Below are positions 1 to 10,637 of a stretch of 64,000 nucleotides of DNA, piece after piece. Numbering within the stretch: position 1 is the stretch's first letter; every line of letters starts with the position of its first letter. The DNA is from Pleurostoma richardsiae (taxonomy: Eukaryota > Ascomycota > Sordariomycetes > Calosphaeriales > Pleurostomataceae). The notes below the pieces were generated by a model that had not been told where the DNA came from, did no database searches, and saw nothing but the letters and a program-made list of their open reading frames with translations. The stretch spans positions 1,798,001-1,862,000 of the forward strand of contig JANBVO010000002.1 in assembly GCA_030052745.1 (NCBI GenBank). Reading direction: 5' to 3'. Both the position numbers and the translations under genes were made by a program.

Positions 1-12
1 GGGAGTACTTAC

Positions 13-674
13 CATCGAGCGCCACCAAGAACCGGCTCACACAGTTATAGCAGGCCACCTAGCCGTCGTCAGTACCCAGACCTAACAACACCTCAGAAAG
101 CCCCGTCGGGGAGACTAGGTAGCCAGCTTCGACGCTCCTTTCAGGGACAGCACGCGGCAGCTCGACTCACCGTAGCCGTAATCTCCACCACCTCCCTATC
201 GCTGAACAGCGCCTTGAGCTTAGCGAACGTCTCGTCCTTGACCTCCACGTTCCTCGTCATCTCGTCCGCGTACACCAGCACCGCCCACTGCCTCTCCGTC
301 AGCAGGCACCTCGCCTCGCCTCCCTCCTCCCCTTCCCCGAGCGGGCCCCCCGCCTTGGCCACCGCCGCCATGGCCGCCTCGCTCACGCCCCCCGCCACCG
401 CCAGCGGCGCGTGGTGCGCCCACTCGTACCACGCGCGGTTGACCACCGCGACGCGCGAGATGGCCAGCTCGCGGAGGTCGTCGGCGATGGTGGTCCGGGT
501 GCGCACGGCGCCGAGGAAGGAGTTCCAGCCGTCGGCGACGGGCGGCGAGTGCAGGAGGGTGAGGTCCAGGGCCTGGAGGGGCCGCGGGGCGCGGCGGGCT
601 TGGATGCGGGAGACGATGGCCGCCTCGTCCTCCGAGGAGGGGTGTGGCGGGTTGGGGACGTAGGGGAGGCGCAT
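13..674 (-). CDS. AhpD/carboxymuconolactone-decarboxylase-like protein (3' end outside window)
   Basis: The gene runs right to left off the left edge. I take the ATG at 674 (MRLPYVPNPP), which fits the start of fungal relatives, although the frame stays open up to 830. Exon 1 is 674-171 and ends at a GTGAGT donor. Exon 2 is 58-13, opens after a CTAG acceptor and encodes VACYNCVSRFLVALDG. It ends at a GTAAGT donor, so at least one more exon lies outside. Residues around ELAISRVAVVNRAWYEWAHH form the core helix pair of the carboxymuconolactone decarboxylase fold (PF02627 type). At the place where true AhpD peroxidases carry a CxxC pair, this protein has a WYEWAHH stretch, so peroxidase activity is unlikely. 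Its substrate is unknown. Family assignment is fairly sure, function is not. Confidence 0.75.
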
Positions 675-1588
675 CTTGGGGTCGCGGGTGTAGGTTGATG
701 TCAGGGGTATGCACGTGAGAGGCTGTGGAGTGCGGAATGGAGGGAGTAGGTACTGGATGTACGTGAGGGTATGCCGAACCAGAACAGGGGGGTGCCACGC
801 AGTTATAGCTTCAGTTACACTCTCCCCCACTGCCTCTTGACCCGGTCCCTAGCGGCCGATCCAGGTAATTTAATGCCCGGTCCTCGGCGGCGGAGCTACC
901 CCGCGTGGAGCGGGACGGGATTCTCCCGGTAGCTGCGCGAGTTCGGCAAATACATCGGGGACGATGCGGGAGATATTCCAATGCGCCCATGCCGGATGAC
1001 TACGGTCGAGGAGGGCAAATCATCTCAGTTATACAAGAGGTTGGTGCACACTAACCGCCAGTGTCATTCTGAGTATTGATGTGAGCATACTGTCCGCTTA
1101 CAGGTGGTAAAATGTTTAAGCGTCCAAGTCCTGTTGACGGACTAACTGCTGGTTTCAGCAAACAGCATCCATTTTCTCGTGTGGCATTCGTTAGCACACT
1201 AACAAAAGTGTCGGGCCTACACCCCGGCTTTCTCCATTGGGCAGGACACTTGGTCTTGATTGACAACTTCAACTTACGCTGCCAGTGAAGACGGGCGTGA
1301 CCTATGCCTACCACGGTGGGCGTGATTTGCGGCCGCCTCCTATATTCTAACAGCATACTGTAGGCGGCTGTTGAAACTGCTTTTTCGACAATCAACGTCT
1401 CTGATTTGAGCGTCGCATCGCATTACGCAGTTCTATGTCTTGGAATGGCTGCATTTTGTCGATGAGCCTCAAGTTGCTTCTGCCTTGCCTTCGACCTCAA
1501 CTCCTGGCCCATTGAGCATTGCACGTTAAAGTCGACGGCTTTTTTGTTGAGCCAGTCTTATCCACGGAAACTCGTCCGTGGTCCCTGA
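675..1588. other. Divergent intergenic region, AhpD-like gene / CCZ1
   Basis: This 914 nt stretch separates the starts of two divergent genes and should hold both promoters. A 114-codon minus-strand open frame (1395-1051) lies in it, but its composition resembles no family I know and it has no evident splice partners. No repeat or RNA gene was seen. Confidence 0.6.
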
Positions 1589-4056
1589 ATGGCGGCACAG
1601 CCCATTTCGGGCATCGTGCCCGCTCAGCTCGGATTCCTCGCTATCTACAGCCCCAGCCTCGGCACCACAGATGAAACCCTCGAGGACCAGATCGTCTACT
1701 ATGCCTCAGTGAACACCCAGCATCAGAAGAGGCGCCGTCACAGGTCAAGGAGCCGCCTCGCCGATAATGTCTCTCACGAGGAAAGGAACGAGCGGCTGAG
1801 GCAGATCGGTCTGGCCCAGGGCATGGTCGAATTCAGCAAGAGCTTTTCCGGAGGCGAACCCGTCGATACTATCGAGACCGAAAAGTCCCGTGTCGTCCTG
1901 CACGAGTTGGAGCCCGGCTGGTGGATACTAGCGGTTAGTATCTGTTTTCGTCAACGGGTTGCCAGCAAAAGCGGCTGACTCTTACTTAGTCTATCGATCT
2001 CACGAGGCTACCGTTACCTCCGCCCAGAGCAGCCAGCTCAGCGACGAACTCAGCTACGACTCAGGGCAAGTCTGCAGACACAGGCCCGGAAGAGAACGTA
2101 GAGTACTCGTCTCGGGAGGTCAAGCCGGCGGCTCTACTGCTTCAGGATCTCCTGCGGGCTCACGCCGTTTTCCTGCTTCATCATGACTCATCACTCGCCG
2201 CACTGTTTAGCCGAAGTAAGAGGAAGAAGTTCACGAGTATCCTAGGGCGGTACTGGGACCTCTTTCTATCGACCTGGAATGTGTTACTCCATGGAAACCC
2301 GGCCCGAAATGTCTTTGGAGGCATCAAGATCGCCGCGAGCGGTGAGCTGGGGGTTGGTGTTGGAGAGGAAGAGCGCGGGAGCGGAGAGCGGGAAGTCCTG
2401 GAGGGTCTCGTCGGAAGGATAGAAGGGCTAGTTGACCTTGTTGTCTCTAAATTTGGTGGCGATGATGCTGGCCTTCTCTCTAAGGACGAGGAGGGCAAGA
2501 TCAAGGAAGCACCAAAAGATGGAGAAGAAAAACCGTGGCTCGGTACCGGCAACGAGCCTGATTCCGAGGACGGAGCCATTTTCTTGGGCGCTGGGGCCGT
2601 GTCTAGGCCCTCCTTGCGCGATATCACGTACTGGATGGAGGATCTCTACACTTGGGGTGAGAATGCTTATGGTGTTCTCGACAGCCCGACTTCACTTCGT
2701 CGGGGCAGGAGAGCGAAGCCTTCATCAAAGGTGGTAACGAAATTATCCAAAAAGGATGTCCTAAGGGATGCCTCCAGCCAACTGCAATCGCCTTCCGGTG
2801 AAGGTAGCACGGCACCCAAACCGACAAACGAAGACCAAGAGACTGGTGGTTTGGATAAGTACATGGACTATCTTAAGCTGGGGTATGGCAAGTATTGGAG
2901 TCTCGGTGGCTCGGGGGCTGACTCGGGAACCGAGGGCCAGTCCTCCCAGGGCAGTGGTACGCCCGCGAATACACAACAGAAGGAAGTGAGTGCCGCTACT
3001 GCAGTGCAGTCATCTCGGGTAGACGAGGTGAGCGGGCACTTTCTCATCGGACTGGCTGGCGACATCGACAAAGGCGACGTCGATGACGCAGAAGATGATG
3101 CGACCCCTGTCGAAGAAGGCGGGAAGGAGCACAACTCCCGTACAATGCTTAGGACTCTGACGGTGGAGGTAGAGCGAAAAGAGCCGGGTGGTTCAGAATC
3201 GCAAGTCGCGGTACGCACAAGCAGCGAAGGCACAAAATCGGCGGAGGACAGTCTGAAGCCCGGCAATGACTCCACGGCCGACTCACATACGGCATTCGAC
3301 AAGCGAGACTCCACCAAGACAAAGCTGCGCGTCGTCGTCTATGTCAACAAGCCTTTCATCTTCACGTTTCTCTTTGAGCTCCGGACGGACTCATTGGCCT
3401 GGGACGCGCTATACCGGTCCCTCCACCACCAGCTCTCGCCGGTGAAGAAGGCCTTGACAAGTTCGACGGCGTATCGGGCCGAGAGGCCGGAAGTGGGCAA
3501 CATCGCGGCGCAGATTTTCGATCTGGTCTGGGATCCGAGGGCCCTGACAGTGTACTCCACTATCCCCAACATCCCAGATCCGGCTGTTTTCCTCCTGGGC
3601 AGCGACCGCCAGCCGGCATGGTCCCGGGTCGAAGCAATCAACACGCACATGCATCTCCTCAATACGTTCGCGGCGACGAGGGAAAACTCGACTGAGCTGG
3701 AGCGGACGTCCAAGACGAGCCGAGGATGGTGGGTCGTCTGGAGCAGGATCTTGGAAAGGGAAGAACGGCTAGGTACACCCATACAGGGGAACGGAAGTGA
3801 GGCTGCGGATGATGGCGAGGGAAGCGCCTACGATACCAGCTCCTCTGCCGGCAACGAGCCCGCACCGACGCACGGGGACTACGTGGTGAAGAAGGAGATA
3901 TTTCTCGTCCGGAAGGCCAGCGACCACGGTGGCCACTCCATCAGGAGCGTGAGCATGGGCGGCGGCGGGTGGACAGACGGTGCAAGCAGACTGGCGCAGG
4001 GCATTGGTGTCGATACCAGGAAGTATATCGAGGGACTCCTGAGCCTCAACCGCTAG
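1589..4056 (+). CDS. CCZ1: Vacuolar fusion protein Ccz1 (Mon1-Ccz1 Rab7 GEF subunit)
   Basis: Two exons, 1589-1933 and 1990-4056, encode 803 residues. The donor is GTTAGT and the acceptor TTACTTAG. The joined reading WWILA/SIDLTRLPLP restores a sequence typical of fungal Ccz1. Residues 1-115 begin the first longin domain (GIVPAQLGFLAIYSPSLGTT, then EDQIVYYASV). The block around SKRKKFTSILGRYWDLFLST continues it. The long middle (about residues 230-560) is low-complexity, acidic and rich in S, G and T, as is common in filamentous fungi. The C-terminus (VVKKEIFLVRKASDHGGHSI) carries a further longin-like part. In the known family, Ccz1 with Mon1 activates Ypt7/Rab7 on late endosomes, autophagosomes and vacuoles. 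The length agrees with the family in filamentous fungi (yeast about 700). Upstream lies a divergent gene; downstream is a same-strand ligase gene. Confidence 0.88.
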
Positions 4057-5239
4057 GACTCGTTGAAGTGATGGATACGCCTTCGCATCTAGACAGCGAG
4101 GTGCGAGGCGCCAGACATTAAGTTTCCACGAATGTGCAATGTGCCTCCAGGTCTTCCTCCTATATGTTACTAGCTTGAGGTATCTACGCTGCACTTCGTC
4201 TTGATGCCTGACATGTGATTCGACCACACTTTGAGAAACTCTCGACCTTGGCTGAACTCCCGCACACCCACGGTACCGGTGGTTGTACCGAGGTACCTTA
4301 TCGCAGCAAGATATGCGATATCGCGATAACCTGTATATGAGCTTCTTTCTGAATTAGGAAGCAACGACCTCGGCAGCGTAGTACAGGACTGGGAAGCTCA
4401 TGCGTAACACGGCACACGTACCCAGGCGAGCCAAGCAAGGTACCTCGCTCTCCCTTTGAGTCGCCTCAGGAACCTGCGAATGCTGGGTTCTCTACTTGAA
4501 GGCACATAGGTAGGTAGGTATCCAGCCTTGTAAATCCTGTCTTGTGCCTTCGCATCCTCACGCACGGGCACCTTCTACGTCCATCACGGCGGGTGTCTTC
4601 TCGACGTGGGAAGGCCGCATTGGTTGGCCGCCATCTGGCTCTCAGCCCTCAGAAGCGCCTCCCTGCACTTCACTCTGGTCCCTGCCAGCACCTCGTGGCA
4701 AGGCTGGATACTTGCATAAGGTGCGGCAACCGCAAGACCCTTTGCCGTAAGGCGACCTTGGCCCCTCGTTCTCGTTCATCCCACCTTCACATCTCCCCCA
4801 CTCGATAATTCGTCTCTCTCCATCTCAGGCCTCCCTCGACTCCTCAACCATCTCACTTCCGGCTGAGCCTGACGACTTCGCACTGTTTAATGGATGCCTG
4901 GTCCTCGTCGCAATAGTTGGTCGAGACGGGGAGAAGACGAGGCTCGGCCCACCTGCTGCACGCTGCCCAACTCACTCTCATGTCGACCTGCCCTTCCGTT
5001 TGCGACCCTTGGTAGACGTGAGTTTATTTGTCAAACTTTCAGCGTCTGCCTCAACCCTGCTGGCCCAAGGATTCACCCAAGTATTAATCCGCCTGTCCAC
5101 CGGCTTGCCAGGCATTTGCGTTCTGCGCTTTGGATTTACTACAAGTGCAGCCAGGTTAGAGAGAACAGAGCCGTCCCGACCAATCTGCAACAGCCTCACC
5201 ACAACTTATCGCGGCTTTCGACCCAGACGCGGGAGGAAC
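4057..5239. other. Intergenic region between CCZ1 and the RBR ligase gene
   Basis: This 1.18 kb holds the CCZ1 3' end and the promoter and leader of the ligase gene. It contains a short TAGG run near 4508-4519 and a pyrimidine-rich stretch around 4800-4870, typical of fungal 5' leaders. Small open frames such as 4542-4808 look non-coding. A possible leader intron donor (GTGAGT) lies near 5018, but I could not pair it with a convincing acceptor. Confidence 0.55.
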
Positions 5240-6761
5240 ATGGCAGGAGATTCCGAATTCAACGCCGCGCCGCCAGCAAAGCGCCAGAAAAGAGCGCCAC
5301 CTATGGTGTGCTGCGTCTGCCGCGATCCTGTCGATTCCGAGGACGTTCCTTATCGCTGCAACCAGTGTCGATACGGCATCTTCTGCACCATTTGCCTCAC
5401 AGAGTGGTTCTTGAAAGCCCTGGTCGACGAGACGCGAATGCCAGTCAAGTGTTGCGATGGCCTGATTCCGCCGGCCTGCCTGGGGGACACTCTAAGTGAT
5501 GAGGAAGTAGGTTATCTCCCCGCCCGTCTGCTCCCGGTCTCACATACTAATCTTTCCCCAGGTCAAGAGATACGAGGCCAAGCACGAGGAGTGGTCCACA
5601 TTCGACAAGCTGTACTGTCCCATCCCGCGCTGTTCAGCCTTCATCCCCGCCGGGCTATATCTGGAGGATCCCGCCCAAAACAAGCTTCGACCCCTGACAG
5701 CCGACACGAGCAAGAACCAGACCGTCCAATGCCCAGAGTGTAACATCGAGATGTGTACGACCTGCCGAGGCATCGCGCATCCGATCGAGGGAGACCAGTG
5801 CACTAGTCCTCGCGCGGATTTTGATCCGGTGCTCGAGGCCCAGTTCAAGAAGTGGGGTGTCAAGCGTTGCCCGCGGTGCAAGGCCCCCGTGCGCCTGATG
5901 TACGGTTGCTCAAGCGTGCAGTGCCGGTGCAGCCACCACTTCTGCTTCCGCTGTCTGGAGCCGATCGACGAGTGCGACGGGCGGTGCGAGGATGACAATG
6001 ACGCCGAAAGTGACGAGAACGACGACAACGACGACGGCGAGAACGATGATCAAGACGACGACGATGACGAGACGGGGGTGATCATATCTGATATGGTGGC
6101 TGCAATTGGTGGTGATACCCCTCGTGCTGACACTCCTCATCCACGAGATGATGACGACGAGGTTGAGACATCCAGATCCGATCCACCGAACTCCGAGAGG
6201 CGGACCGCCGACCAGCCGTACCGCAGACACGAAGACTTGGTGGCCACGATAGGCCGCCACCCCATACTGGCCGAGAGAGCCGCGCGCATGCGGGCGGAGA
6301 ACACCTTCAACCGTCTCTCAAACAGACGGGAGACGACTCTACAGAGGAGCATTCAGAACAGCGAGGCAGCCTCTATCATCCCCGTCCCCGGCCTCGCCCC
6401 CAACCCCGGTCCCCAGGAAGAGGGGCCGGACGAGCCGGACCTTGATGCGCGGCTGGAGGGTCCGGAGTTAGACCTAGGCTCCGACCCGGACGAGGCACCG
6501 CAGTGGAAGTGCCGGCACTCATCATGGATGCGGATATACGGCAAGCGATCCCACGAGATTGGCACCTGCGCCTGGTGCAAGAAGCGCCTGGTGTCCGCAG
6601 ATCACGCGTCGAACTGGGCTGACCTCACCGCCAAGCAGCAGGATGCGGCTATGACGGACCACACCTACTGGACCTGTGCGCAATGCGCCATCCAGGCCTG
6701 CTTCGAGTGCGCGGAGCTGTTGGAGGTTAGGGAGTCCGCTAGCAGTCGTAGGGGCTACTAG
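5240..6761 (+). CDS. RBR-type (RING1-IBR-RING2) E3 ubiquitin ligase
   Basis: Two exons, 5240-5506 and 5562-6761, give 488 residues. The intron has donor GTAGGT, branch site CATACTAATC and acceptor CCCCAG; joining reads SDEE/VKRYEAKHEEW. RING1 begins at Cys25 (CVCRDPV, then YRCNQCRYGIFC). The IBR follows from about residue 108 (CPIPRC, then VQCPECNIEMCTTCRG). RING2 runs from Cys192 (CPRCKAPVRLMYGC). By analogy with HHARI and Parkin, Cys205 is the likely thioester-forming catalytic residue. Directly after RING2 comes a run of Asp, Glu and Asn (about 230-265), then a disordered region. A second cysteine cluster (about 404-475) contains a CAWC pair, then CAQC and CFEC. Such ligases pass ubiquitin from an E2 through their own cysteine to substrate; the substrate here is unknown. 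Start choice: this ATG lies just ahead of RING1 in the same frame. Confidence 0.85.
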
Positions 6762-7599
6762 GGAGCGGAGGGTGTCTTTCCGCCTCAGCGTCCAAGGCAC
6801 GCCCGAGACATGCCTGGTGGGCATCGACGATGGGAGAGAAGGTCGTGAGGCTAAGGCACTCCTGGTAAGACCTTGCAGGGCCTTCTTATTCAAGATGCAA
6901 CTGAGACGGTGGAAACACCTGATGACGAGTTAGATAATAGAGCTTGGGCAGGAAAGGACGTACCAGAAACAAAGAGAGTATGGATTAGCTGGCAGATGGC
7001 ATGCCCGCGAAACAATGTATGATATACGCTAGCCAAGTATGGGCCAGCAAAACACCAGCACGGTGACTTTCAGGAGGGATTGAGTACGACTCGATGGAAT
7101 ACAGGCATTGTCTCACAGGAACTGCCCCAACTGAGAGTCCAAATGGTTCATTGATGAAGTGAAATGTTCCCTACTGAATGTACAAGAAGTCAAGTCTATC
7201 AGGCAGTCGTCTCATAAATGCAGAAAAATGCTCCCGAGACCTGCGTAACGAGTGTTTTCCTGCGCCTTGTGACGCTGTTTAGTCGAATGGCAGAAGATGA
7301 TCTTTGATCCGTCATCTCGCCAGATTGTATAACTCCTGGTCCAAACCGATTGAATTTGCCCATTTTCAAGGCCATCATCTTACGCCGTAGCGAAATTTCG
7401 GACCGTGTCCTCCCTCATGCAGGTATAGCCAATATCACATAGATGACGCTCATATAAGGAGATTCGTTAGCCACCTCGCTTGCGATAGTTGTCGGCGGGG
7501 CTGACGTGCAAAAGTACGCGTCTGGCAACCGCCCTAAAACCGCGCGTCCTGTTGGCATTGTGGAAACAGAGGAAGGACACAATACAGGAGACGAACTCC
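6762..7599. other. Convergent 3' intergenic region
   Basis: The ligase gene (+) and the secreted barrel-protein gene (-) converge here across 838 nt. It should contain both 3' untranslated regions. No gene, repeat or RNA was recognised. Confidence 0.6.
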
Positions 7600-8484
7600 T
7601 TAGTCGGTGAACCACCAGGTGACCTCGTGGCGGCCAACGCTCTCATCAAAGATGTCTAGGAAGGCGGCCTCGCTGACGTCGATATCATCGATAGCACAGC
7701 CCATGCACTTGTCGCGGACCTCGGCAGTGGTCGACTTGCCGCCATAGCTGATGGCGATCTGGCGCCCGCAGTATGGGTTGCCGTTAGACTGAGTGCCCAT
7801 CAACTCATGGGACAGAGCGACGATATTCTTGGTAAGGTCCGCGCCGGTATCGTCCCAGCCACAGGCACCCATGCCGACGGTATAGTAAGTCAAGTCACCG
7901 GTGACCTTGTCGCTGCTGTCGCTGCTAGAAGCAGAGGCGGACGAGGACGAGGCGGCTGTTGTAGCGGCAGAAGCCGCGTCAGTGGTGGAAGACGAAGCTT
8001 CCTCCGTAGTGGCTTCTTTAGTGGCCGCAGGCTCGGTGTAGACCGGGGTGGTGCTAGTGGTAGTTTCCACAGGAGCTACAGAAGTGGTCTCAGGCACAAC
8101 AGCCGCCTGAGACGTAGTCGTAGGCACAACCACGGCAGCCGCAGAGGAAGAAGGCTCAACGACAGCGACAGAGCTGGACGACGAAGCTCCCTCGAAGAAT
8201 TGGCCAGCCACATCGGACGACACGGTGCTGGACGAGGTGGTGGTCGGGGTAGGGGCGGAGGTGGAGATGGAGGTGCTAGTCGGCTCGGTAGTTGCCTCCG
8301 GGGAGATCCAAACGGTAGAGGTCTCGTCGATATACTCGGTGACGGTCTCCCAGACGATCTCAGTCTCCCACTCGGTTACCAGATCCCGCTTCTGGTGGAA
8401 CTTGTTGTGCCCGTGGCGGCCGCCATGAGGCTGGGCAGCGGCGGTGGAGGCCAGAACGGCGCAGAAAATGGCAGTAGTCTTCAT
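7600..8484 (-). CDS. Secreted double-psi beta-barrel (RlpA/Asp f 7-like) protein
   Basis: A single exon encodes 294 residues. The N-terminus (MKTTAIFCAVLASTAAA) is a signal peptide, probably cut before QPHGG. Next comes a short His-rich, basic segment ending in a KR pair (KFHQKR), a possible Kex2 site. A long Ser/Thr/Ala/Val-rich linker follows (about residues 60-190), likely O-glycosylated. The last 100 residues form the conserved domain: VTGDLTYYTVGMGACGW, then RDKCMGCAIDDIDVSEAAF and a closing HEVTWWFTD. This is the double-psi beta-barrel fold shared by RlpA, barwin, expansin-like proteins and the allergen Asp f 7. Members are found in the wall or medium; most have no proven enzymatic activity. 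The layout suggests a wall-associated or secreted protein. Confidence 0.85.
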   Translation of the reverse strand: MKTTAIFCAVLASTAAAQPHGGRHGHNKFHQKRDLVTEWETEIVWETVTEYIDETSTVWISPEATTEPTSTSISTSAPTPTTTSSSTVSSDVAGQFFEGASSSSSVAVVEPSSSAAAVVVPTTTSQAAVVPETTSVAPVETTTSTTPVYTEPAATKEATTEEASSSTTDAASAATTAASSSSASASSSDSSDKVTGDLTYYTVGMGACGWDDTGADLTKNIVALSHELMGTQSNGNPYCGRQIAISYGGKSTTAEVRDKCMGCAIDDIDVSEAAFLDIFDESVGRHEVTWWFTD

Positions 8485-8883
8485 GATGCTGGAGTGGAAA
8501 GGGAGAGCACGGCTCTTTGTGAGAGTAACAGAAATGCGAGCGTATACTGATGCTGCAGGTACCGAACGAGAATGATGGTCCAGCCGGCCGGTACGTGGAA
8601 TGTGCGATGTCTTGGTTAGCCGGTGAAGCTATCGTCAGGGGCCGTCGATGGGTCTGATGTCTCGCCAAGCGTGGCACGTAAATGACAGTGGTGGAAGCTG
8701 AGGTTGCTCCGTTGTCGAGGGGGGTAAGATCCCGTGGGAAAGGAATGAATACAGTGAGCACTGCTCGAAGGAAGGAAGGAATAATGGTTGGTACGTCGAA
8801 CAGAGACTTTGCTGTTGGAGACGGAAAAGAGGGAGGAGGGTGAAGGAGGGATATGCCGAAAGGGGGGCAGGGGTCCCGTTGGC

Positions 8884-8890
8884 TTTATAT
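8884..8890 (-). promoter_or_regulatory. Possible TATA box of the barrel-protein gene
   Basis: On the minus strand the sequence reads ATATAAAG about 400 nt before the ATG at 8484. It is the only clear TATA-type element I noticed in this promoter. It implies a leader of roughly 370 nt, which is long but plausible for a fungus. Confidence 0.3.
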
Positions 8891-10060
8891 TGAATGAATG
8901 TACAGAGTGCGGAAACAAAGGGCTGAACGAATGAGTGAGAGAGTGGCACCGACTTGAGGTGAGCGGAGAACGAGCGAGTGAGTGAGTGAGGCGATGCTGG
9001 ACCCTGGCGACCGAGGGGACAGGGGGGGAACGGAGAGCGAAGGGTGCGGGAAGACGAAGACGGAGAACGGCTTGGACAGATCGAGGAAGGTCGGATGGGG
9101 CCATGGGGAAGAGGGAAAAAACTAACAACGCATCCTTGTCGCCCAGCGCGGAGTTCCTGAGCTGCTCGCACCACAGGCATTGGACGAGCAGGGAAGGGGC
9201 CACTGCCGCGTCAGGTACAGCAGGGACGACCTGGAAGCTTATTGCTCCGCCTTGGGCAGGTACAGCAGCACCCTACCACGATGGATGGACTGTACTCCGT
9301 ACGAAGCATCTGACCTAAGGTACCTTGCCCTTATCCCATCATGGCCCGTGGTTACCCCGTATTATGCTACTGTACTCGACAGTAGAGTAGAGTACACGTA
9401 CGCACAACCCACCGGGCTGCAGCCACCTCCTGTCTCTTTGGAGCATGTTTTGACTCCGCGATTTTCATGATTGGCCGTTGACAGTTGAAACGAAACAGCA
9501 CGCCAGCGGGGGGCCAGGAGACGACACCCGGCAAGTGGGTCCTGTGAGCATGGCCAGGTCTCGTACCGGTGGGTATTGGTGCCGTACCTCCGTACCTTAT
9601 TTGGGCTTGGCTTTTCCCAGCCCACGGAAGTACTTCTCCTGGTGAGGGAAGGAGCGACGGTGTGAGCGGGAGAGCAGAGCAGGGAAACCTGGAAAAACCT
9701 GAAAGAACGTGGGAAGGGCTCGGCTGTTCCTTGCAGCTGCAAGGTACCCTTTGATCCCGGTCGCCCTTTCCCCTTTCTGCCCCTTCCCACCTGCTCTTTT
9801 TCCCCGAGAGAACAACGCCGCCCGCTTTTTCAGCCCAATGGGACCAACGGGCGGCTGCCACTCGAGGTAGCGCACTGGAGCCCGTCTCCAGATGGAGGCC
9901 AATCACTTCAAGGAGCAACCCCTCCTCAGGAGTGCGGCGTTGCCTCTCGTCTTTTTGACAAACGGACAGTTGCAAAACTCTCCACAACGGCGGCCGCAGC
10001 ATATGCAACTCCATGATTCATCGGCCATTGTGGTGTGCCCGTGGAGCAATGGTCTAGACA

Positions 10061-10088
10061 TTCTATGTTCTATGTTCTATGTTCTATG
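10061..10088. repeat. Tandem repeat (TTCTATG)x4
   Basis: Four perfect head-to-tail copies of the 7-mer TTCTATG lie in non-coding DNA between the EFM6-like gene and the secreted barrel-protein gene. Confidence 0.95.
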
Positions 10089-10637
10089 GGGTGTGGAGAA
10101 AACAATGGCTGGTGTTGTTGCGAGTAGGAACGTGGATGCGGAGAGTCAGAGAGACTTCGGAGCTTGAAATGCCTCAATGAGGACATGTGCCGACCCGTAG
10201 CCGGTACGCATCTGTGCGCTGCAAATCTGCTTTCGGCTCAAGTCCCGAGCACACCAGGCCCGAGTATCGGTACGTTCCGGTCGATGCCTCGGACTCCCAA
10301 CGAGTCAATCGTCTCCATAGAAAGGGGAAGAAATCTGCTTCCGAACCCTCCGATGTGCTCTCGATCCTTTAGAGACGGGGCTGCTGCTGCTTTCCATTGT
10401 CCAGCAGTCCCACCGCAGTGGCTGCTCTAACCAATCATGACCTTTCCGCCTTTTGTGGCGGCTTCAGACTGCATTGCTTCTCTCGTCTCTCGGCGGATCG
10501 AGTGTTGCGTGTTGGTAGATCCGGCCTGCGTGCGTTGGCGACCAGCTAGGCGCCACTTGATGGGGGGTAGGGGAAGATGCAGATTCCCGGAGGATGTGAT
10601 AGATGGGAGTCTGTTGCTGGTCGGTTCTCTTCTTTTC

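Larger units (their letters stand above)
8485..10637. other. Upstream region of the secreted barrel-protein gene
   Basis: This 2.15 kb lies between two minus-strand genes, so it holds the 3' end of the EFM6-like gene and the promoter of the barrel-protein gene. It contains a GAGT microsatellite near 8972-8990, a TATA-like site on the minus strand (8884-8890) and a four-copy 7-mer repeat (10061-10088). Several open frames of 80-215 codons overlap on both strands, but they look like chance frames in GC-rich DNA. Confidence 0.5.

Noticed and set aside
1051-1395. 114-codon minus-strand frame between the AhpD-like gene and CCZ1
   Set aside because: No recognisable domain, no splice partners, and it sits in a presumed divergent promoter.
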